A DNA stretch of 64,000 bases from Streptomyces chrestomyceticus JCM 4735 (GTDB lineage: Bacteria; Actinomycetota; Actinomycetes; Streptomycetales; Streptomycetaceae), in contig NZ_BHZC01000001.1 of assembly GCF_003865135.1 (NCBI RefSeq), positions 5,084,001 to 5,148,000 of the forward strand, given 5' to 3'. Positions within the stretch are counted from its first letter, which is position 1. Each line of letters opens with the position of its first letter. Below the pieces are notes generated by a model. The model did not search any database and was not told the origin of the DNA. It worked only from the letters and a program-made list of their open reading frames with translations. The position numbers and the translations under genes are program-made. This document shows positions 56,078-64,000 of the stretch, piece by piece.

Positions 56078-57256
56078 ATGACTGCATCCATGGATGTGGG
56101 TCTCAAGCGCGAGCTGGAGGACAAGGTCCGGTCCGGGGAGCGGCTGACCCGCGAGGACGGCATCGCCCTCTACGAGAGCGACGACCTGGCGTGGCTCGGC
56201 GGCCTCGCCCACGAGGTGCGCACGCGCAAGAACGGCGACGTCGTGCACTTCAACGTCAACCGTCACCTCAACATGACGAACGTGTGCACCGCCTCGTGCG
56301 CGTACTGCTCCTTCCAGCGCAAGCCGGGCGAGAAGGACGCGTACACGATGCGCATCGAGGAGGCCGTCCGCCTCGCCAAGGCGATGGAGGGCGACAAGCT
56401 CACCGAGCTGCACATCGTCAACGGCCTCCACCCCACCCTGCCGTGGCGCTACTACCCGCGCTCGCTCAGCGCCCTCAAGGAGGCGCTGCCCGACACGGTC
56501 TCCCTCAAGGCGTTCACCGCCACCGAGATCCACCACTTCGAGAAGATCTCCGGGCTGCCCGCCTCCGAGATCCTCGACGAGCTGATCGCCTCCGGTCTGG
56601 AGTCGCTGACCGGCGGCGGCGCGGAGATCTTCGACTGGGAGGTGCGCCAGCACATCGTCGACCACGACACCCACTGGGAGGACTGGTCGCGCATCCACCG
56701 CCTGGCGCACGAGAAGGGTCTGAAGACCCCGGCGACGATGCTGTACGGGCACATCGAGGAGCCCCGGCACCGCGTCGACCACGTACTGCGGCTGCGTGAG
56801 CTGCAGGACGAGACCAACGGCTTCCAGGTCTTCATCCCGCTGCGCTACCAGCACGACTTCGTGGACATGAAGGACGGCAAGGTCCGCAACAAGCTCCAGG
56901 CGCGCACCACGATGGCGACCGGCGCCGAGGCCCTGAAGACCTTCGCGGTCTCCCGGCTGCTGTTCGACAACGTGCCGCACGTGAAGGTCTTCTGGGTCAT
57001 GCACGGCGTGCAGACCGCGCAGCTCGCGCTGCAGCACGGCGCCGACGACATGGACGGCTCGGTCGTCGAGTACAAGATCACGCACGACGCGGACAACTAC
57101 GGCACGCCGAACAAGCTCACCCGCGACGACCTGCTGGAACTGATCCGCGACGCGGGCTTCCGGCCGGTCGAGCGCAACACCCGCTACGAGATCATCCGGG
57201 AGTACCCGGGCCCGGACGCGGAGCGCCGCGAGGCACCGCAGCCGATGCGGGTGTGA
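56078..57256 (+). CDS. mqnE: Aminodeoxyfutalosine synthase (radical SAM)
   Basis: Joins 3-(1-carboxyvinyloxy)benzoate to the adenosyl part of SAM, the entry to the futalosine menaquinone route. The 392-residue protein has the radical SAM cluster CxxxCxxC in NVCTASCAYCSF, then ELHIVNGLHPTLPW and ITHDADNYGTPNKLTRDDL. ATG 56078 follows GGGAGGCGGCCGG. GTG 56039 is in frame but has no ribosome site. Confidence 0.95.
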   Translation: MTASMDVGLKRELEDKVRSGERLTREDGIALYESDDLAWLGGLAHEVRTRKNGDVVHFNVNRHLNMTNVCTASCAYCSFQRKPGEKDAYTMRIEEAVRLAKAMEGDKLTELHIVNGLHPTLPWRYYPRSLSALKEALPDTVSLKAFTATEIHHFEKISGLPASEILDELIASGLESLTGGGAEIFDWEVRQHIVDHDTHWEDWSRIHRLAHEKGLKTPATMLYGHIEEPRHRVDHVLRLRELQDETNGFQVFIPLRYQHDFVDMKDGKVRNKLQARTTMATGAEALKTFAVSRLLFDNVPHVKVFWVMHGVQTAQLALQHGADDMDGSVVEYKITHDADNYGTPNKLTRDDLLELIRDAGFRPVERNTRYEIIREYPGPDAERREAPQPMRV

Positions 57257-57370
57257 CACCAGGGCCGGACGGAACGCCGGTGCCTGGCGATACGGCAAGG
57301 ACAGCCGATACGCCAGGGCCGGACAGGACGGCAGGGGCGGGTGTCACCCGGGGCGATTAGGGTCCGCACC

Positions 57371-57898
57371 ATGGATCTCCGCTTCGACCTGGACCCCGCC
57401 GTCACCCCCGAACTGACCGACGGCATCCGCACACTGTGGGCCGAGGTGTCCAACGCGGGCGGTGCCGTCGGGTTCGTCCCGCCGGTGACGGCCGAGGACG
57501 TCCGCCCCGACCTGCTCTCCCACCTGGTGGCGATGTCCGAGGGGCGCGCCCGGCTGGTCGCGGGCCGCGACGCGCACGACGGCCGGGTGCTCGCCACCGC
57601 CTTCCTCCACCTCAACCAGCACCGCCTGATGAAGCACTGGCTGTGGGTCTACACCGTGATGGTGCACCCCTCCCTCCAGGGGCAGGGCGCCGGCCGCGCC
57701 CTGATGGCGGCCGTCGACGAGGCCGCCCGCGCGACCGACGGCATCGAGGGCATCCGGCTCACCTGCCGCGGCGGCACCGGCGTCGACGGCTTCTACACCT
57801 CCTGCGGCTACAAGGAGGTCGGCCGGGTCCCGTCGGCCATCAAACTGGCCGACGACGACTACCGGGACGACATCACGATGTGGCGCGAACTGGCGTGA
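57371..57898 (+). CDS. GNAT family acetyltransferase
   Basis: A 175-residue GNAT protein. It has strand 4 WVYTVMVHPSLQGQGAGRALMAAVDE with the acetyl-CoA Q/RxxGxG/A loop, and FYTSCGYKEVGR in the last third. The substrate is unknown. ATG 57371 (MDLRFDLD) is preferred over 57341. Confidence 0.9.
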   Translation: MDLRFDLDPAVTPELTDGIRTLWAEVSNAGGAVGFVPPVTAEDVRPDLLSHLVAMSEGRARLVAGRDAHDGRVLATAFLHLNQHRLMKHWLWVYTVMVHPSLQGQGAGRALMAAVDEAARATDGIEGIRLTCRGGTGVDGFYTSCGYKEVGRVPSAIKLADDDYRDDITMWRELA

Positions 57899-58006
57899 CG
57901 GCGCGCCGCGTCCCGGCCCACGGCAGGGGTCCGAAAAGATCACGAATCGGGCTGTGCTTGACTGGAGTCAGACCCTTTCGGTTGTCGTCGTGAAGAAGGT
58001 CCGCCC

Positions 58007-58297
58007 GTGAGTAGCCAGAAGTTCGCCACGCTCCGCTACACCGCCCTGCGCCTGGGGATCTTCGTCGTGTGCTTCGCGCTGGTCTGGGCGCTGGCGTACT
58101 TCCACATCATCCCGCTCGGCGTGGGCAGTTCCAACGCCGTGTGGCTGCTGCTGCTCGCGATCGTGATCTCCGCGCCGCTGAGCTTCGTGCTGCTGCGCAA
58201 GCAGCGGGACGCGATGTCCGAGCAGATCGTGGCGAAGGTCGACCGGCAGAAGGCCCGCATCGCGGCCAGCGCCCGCCAGGAGGACGGCCTCCTGTAG
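58007..58297 (+). CDS. DUF4229 small membrane protein
   Basis: A 96-residue protein with two helices (LGIFVVCFALVWALAYFHII and AVWLLLLAIVISAPLSFVLL) and a basic Gln/Lys/Ala tail (RKQRDAMSEQIVAKVDRQKA). DUF4229 proteins often lie near menaquinone genes in actinomycetes. Function unknown. Followed by a strong terminator. Confidence 0.88.
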   Translation: MSSQKFATLRYTALRLGIFVVCFALVWALAYFHIIPLGVGSSNAVWLLLLAIVISAPLSFVLLRKQRDAMSEQIVAKVDRQKARIAASARQEDGLL

Positions 58298-58334
58298 CCC
58301 TCCGCAGGCGCTGTAAGGCGCCTCACAGTCGACG

Positions 58335-58373
58335 GATGCCCCGCCGAGGAGAACCCCTCCACGGCGGGGCATC
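58335..58373 (+). terminator. Terminator after the DUF4229 gene
   Basis: GATGCCCCGCCG (58335-58346) pairs with CGGCGGGGCATC (58362-58373), a 12-bp perfect stem. Confidence 0.8.
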
Positions 58374-58415
58374 ACGCGTTCCCCCAGCCGCTCCGGCCCT
58401 CCCCCGCCCCGTAGG

Positions 58416-58459
58416 CCCAAAGAAACTCTTTGGGTTCCCCAAAGTTCAAGTGTTAACGT
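58416..58459 (+). promoter_or_regulatory. CCCAAAG operator repeats and promoter of the leader-symporter unit
   Basis: CCCAAAG (58416-58422), its complement CTTTGGG (58428-58434) and another CCCAAAG (58438-58444) overlap a likely -35 (TTGGGT 58430-58435). A -10 TTAACG (58453-58458, 17-bp spacer) follows. Transcription would start at or next to the leader ATG 58467, making the leader peptide leaderless. Confidence 0.5.
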
Positions 58460-58466
58460 GTTCGAC

Positions 58467-58571
58467 ATGAAGACAGCAGCAGCGCACCACCACACCACGG
58501 GCGTCCCGCTCGTGGCGCGCCTGCACGTCGATCTTTGCCGCTGCATGTCCGCGGCCTGTTGCCGCCGCTGA
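58467..58571 (+). CDS. Cysteine-rich leader peptide (putative attenuator)
   Basis: A 34-residue peptide starting MKTAAAHHHTTG and containing ARLHVDLCRCMSAACCRR with four cysteines in nine residues (24, 26, 31, 32). The RLHVDL...SA.C pattern is that of the putative leader peptides of actinomycetes. In mycobacteria, leaderless polycysteine ORFs make downstream genes respond to cysteine. Downstream stems (GATCC/GGATC at 58592-58606; GGCGC/GCGCC at 58628-58640) could be the alternative structures. It ends 116 bp before the symporter start. Confidence 0.7.
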   Translation: MKTAAAHHHTTGVPLVARLHVDLCRCMSAACCRR

Positions 58572-58687
58572 TCCCAGCTCGCAGCGGCCGGAGATCCCGT
58601 ACGGATCGGTTACGGACCTCCTGTCTCCTGGCGCTGTGCGCCGTCTCCTCACCCTTTCGACGCCTGTCTGTCCCCGGAGTGTGTCCG

Positions 58688-60010
58688 TTGTCCACCACGT
58701 CTTCCGAGACCCCGCGGTCCGAGACCGCCAGATCCCGCCGCATACCCAAGGTCCCGTTCTGGGCCCAGATCCTGCTCGGCCTCGTCCTGGGCGTACTGCT
58801 CGGCTGGATCGCCAAGAGCGGTGACGTCTCCTGGCTGAAGACCACCCTCGACACCATCGGCAGCCTCTTCGTCCAGTTGCTCAAGCTGGCCGTGGCACCG
58901 CTGGTCTTCTTCGCCATCCTGGTCTCGATCACCAACCTGCGGCAGGTCAACAACGCGGCCCGGCTGGCCACCCGCACCCTGCTGTGGTTCATGGTCACCT
59001 CGCTGATCGCGGTCGCCATCGGCATGGCGATCGGCCTGATCAGCAACCCCGGCGCGGGCACCGGCCTGACCCCCAAGGACGGCAAGCTCCCCGAGCACGC
59101 CGGCTCCTGGATCGACTTCCTGACCGGGATCATCCCCAAGAACGTCGTCACGCCGTTCACCGACCTGAAGGTCATGCAGATCGTCTTCATGGCGACGGTG
59201 GCCGGCATCGCGGCCCTGAAGCTGGGCGACCGCGCCGAGCCGGTGCTGCGCCTGAGCCGCTCCGTGCTGGAGCTGCTGCAGAAGGCCCTGTGGTGGGTCA
59301 TCCGCCTCGCCCCGATCGGCTCGCTCGGCCTGATCGGCTACGCCATCGCGGACTACGGCTGGGACCTGATCAGCAAGTACGCGACCTTCACCGTCGACAT
59401 CTACGTCGGCTGCGCGATCGTCCTGTTCGGCGTCTACCCGCTGCTGCTGTCGGCCTTCGCCAAGGTGAGCCCGCTGCAGTTCTTCAAGGGCGCCTGGCCC
59501 GCCATCCAGTTGGCGTTCGTCTCCCGCTCCTCGGTCGGCACCATGCCGCTGACCCAGAAGGTCACCGAGCGCCTGGGCGTCCCGAAGGAGTACGCGTCCT
59601 TCGCGGTGCCCTTCGGCTCGACGACCAAGATGGACGGCTGCGCCTCGATCTACCCGGCGCTCGCCGCGATCTTCATCGCGCAGATCTTCGACGTCGACCT
59701 GGGCGTCGGCGACTACATCCTGATCGCCTTCGTCTCGGTCATCGGCTCGGCGGCCACCGCCGGCCTGACGGGCGCCACCGTCATGCTGACCCTGACCCTG
59801 TCCACCCTCGGCCTCCCCCTGGAGGGCGTCGGCCTGCTGATGGCCATCGACCCGATCCTGGACATGATGCGGACGGCTACGAATGTGGCCGGCCAAGTTG
59901 TAACGCCGTTGATCGTGGCTGCGCAGGAAAAGATCCTCGACCGCGACAAGTACGACAGCGCGACGTCGACCCCCGTGGACGAGACTCAGCCGGTAGCTGC
60001 CGCCGCCTGA
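58688..60010 (+). CDS. Dicarboxylate/amino acid:cation symporter (DAACS family)
   Basis: A 440-residue membrane carrier with about eight helices plus two re-entrant hairpins. Hairpin 1 has the serine motif FVSRSSVGTMPLT. Helix 7 has FGSTTKMDGCASIYP and helix 8 DMMRTATNVAGQ, the ion and substrate sites of the GltP/TcyP family. With a Cys-rich leader peptide upstream, cystine uptake is an attractive guess, though dicarboxylates remain possible. TTG 58688 has GGAG 8 bases upstream; no better start is visible. Confidence 0.92.
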   Translation: MSTTSSETPRSETARSRRIPKVPFWAQILLGLVLGVLLGWIAKSGDVSWLKTTLDTIGSLFVQLLKLAVAPLVFFAILVSITNLRQVNNAARLATRTLLWFMVTSLIAVAIGMAIGLISNPGAGTGLTPKDGKLPEHAGSWIDFLTGIIPKNVVTPFTDLKVMQIVFMATVAGIAALKLGDRAEPVLRLSRSVLELLQKALWWVIRLAPIGSLGLIGYAIADYGWDLISKYATFTVDIYVGCAIVLFGVYPLLLSAFAKVSPLQFFKGAWPAIQLAFVSRSSVGTMPLTQKVTERLGVPKEYASFAVPFGSTTKMDGCASIYPALAAIFIAQIFDVDLGVGDYILIAFVSVIGSAATAGLTGATVMLTLTLSTLGLPLEGVGLLMAIDPILDMMRTATNVAGQVVTPLIVAAQEKILDRDKYDSATSTPVDETQPVAAAA

Positions 60011-60027
60011 CGTCCCCGGCTTCGCCC

Positions 60028-60061
60028 GACGCCCCAGGTCCGTTCAGGGACCGGGGGCGTC
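60028..60061 (+). terminator. Terminator after the symporter
   Basis: GACGCCCCAGGTCC (60028-60041) pairs with GGGACCGGGGGCGTC (60047-60061) with one mismatch and a GTTCA loop. Confidence 0.75.
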
Positions 60062-60103
60062 GGCCGTGTGCACGGGAGCTTTGCGTCCCGAGGCCGCCGC
60101 TGG

Positions 60104-61524
60104 TCAGCACGGTGCCGGCGTGATGCTGATCGACGTGGGCTCCGGAGGCTTGCGTCGTCCGCGACCGACGCTGAAGACGTCGACGTGGTCGATCACCGTC
60201 GCCACGAGGGCACGACGGCGCTCCAGATTCTCGGGGGCATCGTCCTTCCAGACCGTCAATGCGTCCGCCTCGGCGCGGGACCTGCGGACGACCGCCACCG
60301 CAGCACGCTTGCGCAGTGTCCGCAGCTCATCCCGGAGGTGCGCCAAGGCGTCGAAGTAGTCGTCGTCCTCCAACTGCTCGCCCTTCCAGCGGTCCCGGAG
60401 TGCGTTGATGCGGACTTCCAGCAGACCGATCGGTCCCGTGAGGTCCTCGGCCGGCACCTCCTCCTGCCGAGCTGCCCGTTCCCTGAGGGCAGCTTCGACG
60501 ACCTCGTCGAGCTGTTCCTCGATCCATACGTAGGTGCGGTTGACCTTCCCGCAGCCGAGGCGGCCGTCCCTGCCTCGCTGGCCGGAGTGGCAGAACGTCC
60601 GGCGGAACGTCCGCCCCTGGACGGTTGCCCACTGGACGCGCAGGGACGAGCCGCAGTTGCCGCACCGCAGGAACCCGGAGTACACGTGCTTCCGCTTGCC
60701 TGCCCCTGCGGCGCGGGCGTGGCCCGGTCGTCCAGCAGAGTCTGTACGTTCTGCCACTGCTCCCGAGTCAGCGGAGCACCGTAGACGCTGTCCCCGATGT
60801 CCTGGCCCTTGTAGGTGACGATGCCGCCGGTGCGCTCGGACCGGTACACGCGTTTCACCGACTGGATCGTCCAGGCGCCACCCTGTGGAGTCGTGCAGCC
60901 CAAGGCGTTCCAGTACCGGGCGACATCGCCGGGAGTCTTCGAGGCCCGGTCCAGGAGCATCCGGTGGCCGTCGCGGATGAGTTCGGTCTCGGCCTCGTCC
61001 AGCTCCTGGAAGCACGACCCCGCCTTGAACCCGAACTGCCGCTTCCCGCCGGCGTGCGGTCTGCCCTGCTCTCTGCGCTGCAAGAGAGAGATGTTGATCC
61101 TCTCCGACATGCGCTCGGTCTCCTGCTGGGCCACGGCGCCCTTGATCGTCAGAATCATGCGTCCGCCGGCGGTCGACGTGTCCTCGCCCTCTGTCGTGGC
61201 GAAGGCGAATCCGTTCTCCTTCTGCTCCTCCAGAAAGCCGGCCAGCTCGCCGATCCGGCGCGTCAGCCGGTCGATGGAGTGGACGACGATGCCGTCGATG
61301 AAGCCGTCGCGCACGTCGCGGAGCATCTCCGTGTAAGCGGGGCGGTGCCGTTTGCTGGTGGTCGACGCGGACACGTCGTTCTCCGCGTAGACCTTGAGGA
61401 CGCCCCAGCCCATGCGCTCGCACAGCTCCCGGCAGGCCTTTTCCTGGCGTCGGACGCCGAGCTCCCGGCCTTTGCGGTCCTTGCTGATCCGGACGTAGAT
61501 CCCCGCACGCTTCGGCTTGGTCAT
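60104..61524 (-). pseudogene. Large serine recombinase, reading frame broken by one base
   Basis: Site-specific integrase type. ATG 61524 opens the resolvase domain (AGIYVRISKDRKGRELGVRR with the nucleophile Ser in the first strand-loop, VVHSIDRLTRRIGEL, ISLLQRREQGRPHAGGKRQFG). The recombinase domain then runs to ...REQWQNVQTLLDDRATPAPQG. The zinc ribbon and coiled-coil end (KHVYSGFLRCGNCGSSLRVQ...FCHSGQ...CGK...ENLERRRALVATVIDHV) continue in the next frame to 60104. One extra base in the C4 run 60703-60706 (G4 on the coding strand) joins them into 473 residues. No phage or conjugation genes are adjacent. Confidence 0.88.
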
Positions 61525-61677
61525 GGCCCCCCCTGGTCGCAGACGACGTACCCGCGCCATGACCAACATGCATACGGACAATACGGTTACGGCAGTCGTC
61601 GGTCAGGCCGCCGTGTCGTCTCCGGCTCTCTTCCGTGGGAGAGCGCCGACGATGACGCGGACGCCTGGCCCTCCCGC

Positions 61678-62565
61678 TCAGCCGGCCTTCGCCGTATGCG
61701 CCAGGATCGCCTCCGCCAGCGGGCCCTGGACCTCCGGTGGCAGGGCGTGGCCCATGCCGGGGATCTCCACCAGGTGGGCGTGTCCGACGGCCTGGGCGAG
61801 GTGGTGCGGGTGCGGGGGCGGGAAGACCGGTTCGGCCGGGGCGCTGATGACCAGGGCGGGCACCTGGTTGGCGGCCAGGGCTTCGGTGCGGAGCATTCCC
61901 GAGTGGTCCGCGCGGGCAGGCGCGTCGGAGACGTCGTAGCGGCCGGTGTGTTCGATGATCCGGCGTTCCAGGGCGCGGTAGTAGGCGGGGTCGAAGGGGA
62001 GCCGGCCGCCGCCGAGGACCCGCCAGTGCTCCACGCGCCGGTCGAGTTCGGCCTCCAGGCCGTGGTCCTCGACGGGCCGGGCCCACATCTCCAGTACCTC
62101 CGGGGCGATGCCGGGCAGGTCCTCGACGGGCACCTGGACGCCGTCCGGGCGGGTGTACGGGGTGGTGCTCATCGCGTTGGTGCCGATCAGGGTGGCGCTC
62201 AGGATCCGGTCGGGGTGGTCGGCGAGGGCGATCTGCGTCAGCATCCCGCCGAGCGACATTCCCACCAGGTGCGCCCGCTCGACGCCGAGGCCGTCGAGGA
62301 CGCGGACGATGTCCTCCGCCAGGTCCGTGATGCGGTACGGCCGCTCGTCGAAGGGCCAGGTGGAGCGGCCCGTGTCGCGGTGGTCGTAACGGATGACCCG
62401 GTGCTGGACGGCGAGCGCGTCGACGAACGGCTCCGGCCAGCCCAGGCCGGACGCCTGTGCGCCCATGACCAGCAGCAGCGGGGGCGCGTCGGCCGGTCCG
62501 CGCCGGTCGGTCCACAGGCGTACGCCGGGAGCCGCCTCGACGAACCGCTGGTGTGCCTGGTGCAT
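61678..62565 (-). CDS. Alpha/beta hydrolase (RdmC-like esterase group)
   Basis: A 295-residue alpha/beta hydrolase. It has the oxyanion region LLLVMGAQASG, RYDHRDTGRSTW, the nucleophile elbow GMSLGGML and the catalytic His in IPGMGHALPPE. It resembles aclacinomycin methylesterase and related small-molecule esterases. Divergent from a TetR gene with operators between, so it is probably repressed by that protein. Confidence 0.92.
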   Translation of the reverse strand: MHQAHQRFVEAAPGVRLWTDRRGPADAPPLLLVMGAQASGLGWPEPFVDALAVQHRVIRYDHRDTGRSTWPFDERPYRITDLAEDIVRVLDGLGVERAHLVGMSLGGMLTQIALADHPDRILSATLIGTNAMSTTPYTRPDGVQVPVEDLPGIAPEVLEMWARPVEDHGLEAELDRRVEHWRVLGGGRLPFDPAYYRALERRIIEHTGRYDVSDAPARADHSGMLRTEALAANQVPALVISAPAEPVFPPPHPHHLAQAVGHAHLVEIPGMGHALPPEVQGPLAEAILAHTAKAG

Positions 62566-62589
62566 GGGGGAGTTCCTTCCGGCCGAATA

Positions 62590-62615
62590 AGCGAGACGAG
62601 TCGTATCGTCTCGCT
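62590..62615. promoter_or_regulatory. Long dyad, probable TetR operator
   Basis: AGCGAGACGA (62590-62599) and TCGTCTCGCT (62606-62615) are perfect 10-bp arms with a 6-bp spacer. The dyad lies between the divergent hydrolase and TetR genes. Confidence 0.7.
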
Positions 62616-62665
62616 AACGGAGCGATCGCGTCAAGAGGCGGCGGACAAGGCGGGAAAACGTAAAC

Positions 62666-62679
62666 TTACTTGGCGGTAA
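62666..62679. promoter_or_regulatory. Second dyad TTAC-N6-GTAA ahead of the TetR gene
   Basis: TTAC (62666-62669) and GTAA (62676-62679) in an AT-rich patch. It covers the in-frame GTG 62670, which supports the later start at 62700. Confidence 0.45.
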
Positions 62680-62699
62680 AGGGGTGGGACGGGAGGGCA

Positions 62700-63368
62700 A
62701 TGGGCGTGGGAGCTGTGAAGAGCAAGCGGATGCCGCGGGCCGTACGGGAGCAGCAGATGCTCGACGCGGCCGTGCTGACCTTCGCGCGGCGCGGTTACCG
62801 GGCGGCCTCGATGGACGAGATCGCCGAGGTGGCGGGGGTGTCCAAGCCGCTGGTCTATCTGTACCTGAACTCCAAGGAGGAGCTGTTCAGCGCCGTGATC
62901 CGGCGGGAGTCGGCGGCGCTCGCGGAGGCGGTACGCGCCGCGGTGGAGCCGGACGCGCCCGCCGACCGGCAGCTCTGGAGCGGGCTGAAAGGATTCTTCG
63001 CACATACGGCCGAGCATCCGGACGGCTGGGCGGTACTGCACCAGCAGGCCCGTACGCAGGGGGAACCGTTCGCGGTCGAAGTCGCCGCGATGCGGGCGGA
63101 GATCGTCGAGTTCGTCACGGCGATGATCGGCGCGGCGGCCCAGGAGGCGGGCTGCGGCCGGGAACCGGCCGCGCGCGAAGTCTCCGGCCTGGCGCACGCG
63201 CTGGTGGGGGCCGCCGAATCACTGGCCGACTGGGCCAACGGCCGGGGCGGCGGGGCGGTGCCGGGGGAGCGCCCGTCGGCCAAGGAGACGGCGGCGACGC
63301 TGATGAACTTCGCCTGGGCCGGGTTGGGGCGGTTGATGGACGGAGAGCGGTGGTCGCCGGGCGGGTGA
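62700..63368 (+). CDS. TetR family regulator of the divergent hydrolase
   Basis: A 222-residue protein with a clear TetR HTH (VREQQMLDAAVLTFARRGYR, SMDEIAEVAGVSKPLVYLYLNSKEELFSAV) and a helical ligand domain. ATG 62700 has GGGAGG 4-5 bases upstream. It is convergent with the MaoC gene and may also respond to acyl-CoA-like ligands, which is speculation. Confidence 0.93.
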   Translation: MGVGAVKSKRMPRAVREQQMLDAAVLTFARRGYRAASMDEIAEVAGVSKPLVYLYLNSKEELFSAVIRRESAALAEAVRAAVEPDAPADRQLWSGLKGFFAHTAEHPDGWAVLHQQARTQGEPFAVEVAAMRAEIVEFVTAMIGAAAQEAGCGREPAAREVSGLAHALVGAAESLADWANGRGGGAVPGERPSAKETAATLMNFAWAGLGRLMDGERWSPGG

Positions 63369-63449
63369 GGGGTGGCCGGGTGATGTGATGCGGGTCCGGG
63401 GGCGGGCCCTCCAGGGGCGGGCCACGTCGGGCCGGCGGGCCGGCAGGCG

Positions 63450-64000
63450 TCACATGTCCGTCTCCACCCTCCCCTCCAGGTGGACGCGCGCCCGCCCCTC
63501 GGGCGCGCCGCGCAACTGGAACGTGCCGCCGTTGCGCGTGGTCTCGTAGGCGTACGCGACGGTGGCGGGCAGCAGGACCGGGGAGCGGAATTCCGCCGAG
63601 ATGCGCAGCGTCGCCGTACCCGGCAGCACCGCCTCGGCGGCGCAGCGCGCGAAGGTCCACATGCCGTGCGCGATGGCGCGCGGGAAGCCGAGCGGGCGGG
63701 CCGTCAGGGCGTGCAGGTGGATCGGGTTGTAGTCGCCGGAGACGGCGGCGTGGCGGCGGCCGAGGTCGGCGGGCAGGCGCCATCGGGCCCGTACGGGCAG
63801 GTCGCGGCCGCTGCTCGAAGGGCCGGGCGCCCTGGGGGAGTCGGGGGCGCCGTCCCCGCGCGGACCGCTGCTCCCGGCCGTCCGGTGCCGCGCCAGATAC
63901 GTGCTCCGGTCGTGCCACACCAGCGCGCCACCGCGGCGCGCCTCGGTGGTCATCACCACCTCGGTGCCCCGGCGGTGCGGCCGCAACGCGCCCGCGAACA
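63450..64000 (-). CDS. MaoC-like dehydratase (5' part beyond window)
   Basis: Hot-dog fold enoyl-CoA hydratase/acyl dehydratase. The frame is open through the right edge, so the start is not in the window; TTG 63986 is internal. Visible is the C-terminal MaoC domain with the active Asp/His loop SGDYNPIHLHALTARPLGFP and AIAHGMWTFARCAAE, preceded by a linker and the end of a likely second hot-dog half (VVMTTEARRGGALVWHDRSTY). Convergent with the TetR gene. Confidence 0.9.
   Translation of the reverse strand, partial: FAGALRPHRRGTEVVMTTEARRGGALVWHDRSTYLARHRTAGSSGPRGDGAPDSPRAPGPSSSGRDLPVRARWRLPADLGRRHAAVSGDYNPIHLHALTARPLGFPRAIAHGMWTFARCAAEAVLPGTATLRISAEFRSPVLLPATVAYAYETTRNGGTFQLRGAPEGRARVHLEGRVETDM

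Noticed and set aside
60062..61677. att repeats flanking the serine recombinase
   Set aside because: No convincing direct repeat could be found by eye on both sides.

Overview
The window is very GC-rich (about 70%), most frames end codons in G or C, and GTG and TTG starts are common. Gene content fits a Streptomyces or close relative: a rex-hemACDB run, class I LysRS, DUF397/XRE/RsbW-like sets, DUF3558 lipoproteins, and futalosine-route menaquinone genes. No rRNA, tRNA or CRISPR array was seen. Both ends cut genes (rex on the left, a MaoC-like dehydratase on the right).

Layout. 1-5.8 kb: rex (partial) and the haem genes hemA, hemC, cobA/hemD and hemB, joined by ATGA or TTGA overlaps; hemL lies 34 kb further on the same strand. 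5.9-9.1 kb: a secreted two-repeat protein and two paralogous secreted trypsin-like proteases that share one promoter block. 9.2-15.9 kb: an XRE-cupin/GNAT reading frame, a two-gene AAA ATPase plus TOPRIM-like module that resembles anti-phage systems, a DUF397/XRE/RsbW-like cluster, an MFS exporter and a DUF4328 protein. 16-19.7 kb: class A beta-lactamase, a DUF4232 lipoprotein, a 34-residue membrane peptide gene and a membrane-anchored HTH protein. 19.8-27 kb: divergent argS/lysS and a disaccharide phosphorylase (GH65) with its sugar phosphomutase. 27-33.6 kb: two DUF3558 lipoproteins, rtcB, a pair of RNHCP zinc-finger proteins, an SDR, ynfA and an AAA ATPase. 34-39.4 kb: a flavin monooxygenase facing a TetR gene across a five-copy 14-bp operator array, a cupin, an SDR, an STAS protein and a conserved hypothetical.

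39.8-47.7 kb: hemL, a phosphatase, a polysaccharide-deacetylase-like lipoprotein and the system II cytochrome c maturation operon (TlpA/ResA, CcdA, ResB, CcsB). 47.7-51.1 kb: small accessory enzymes. 51.2-57.3 kb: menaquinone (futalosine route) genes mqnL/ubiD, mqnP, mqnM/ubiX and mqnE with an Lrp regulator. 58.4-60 kb: a Cys-rich leader peptide in front of an amino acid or dicarboxylate symporter. 60.1-64 kb: a lone large serine recombinase, an alpha/beta hydrolase facing a TetR gene, and the MaoC-like gene. Haem supply, cytochrome c assembly and menaquinone synthesis are therefore all represented here, next to the redox sensor gene rex.

Five reading-frame anomalies (two in the XRE/GNAT frame, and one each in resB, ubiX and the recombinase) are each repaired by adding one base to a run of exactly four C on the + strand. 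This looks more like systematic homopolymer error in the assembly than five independent mutations. The interrupted genes should be read with that in mind.
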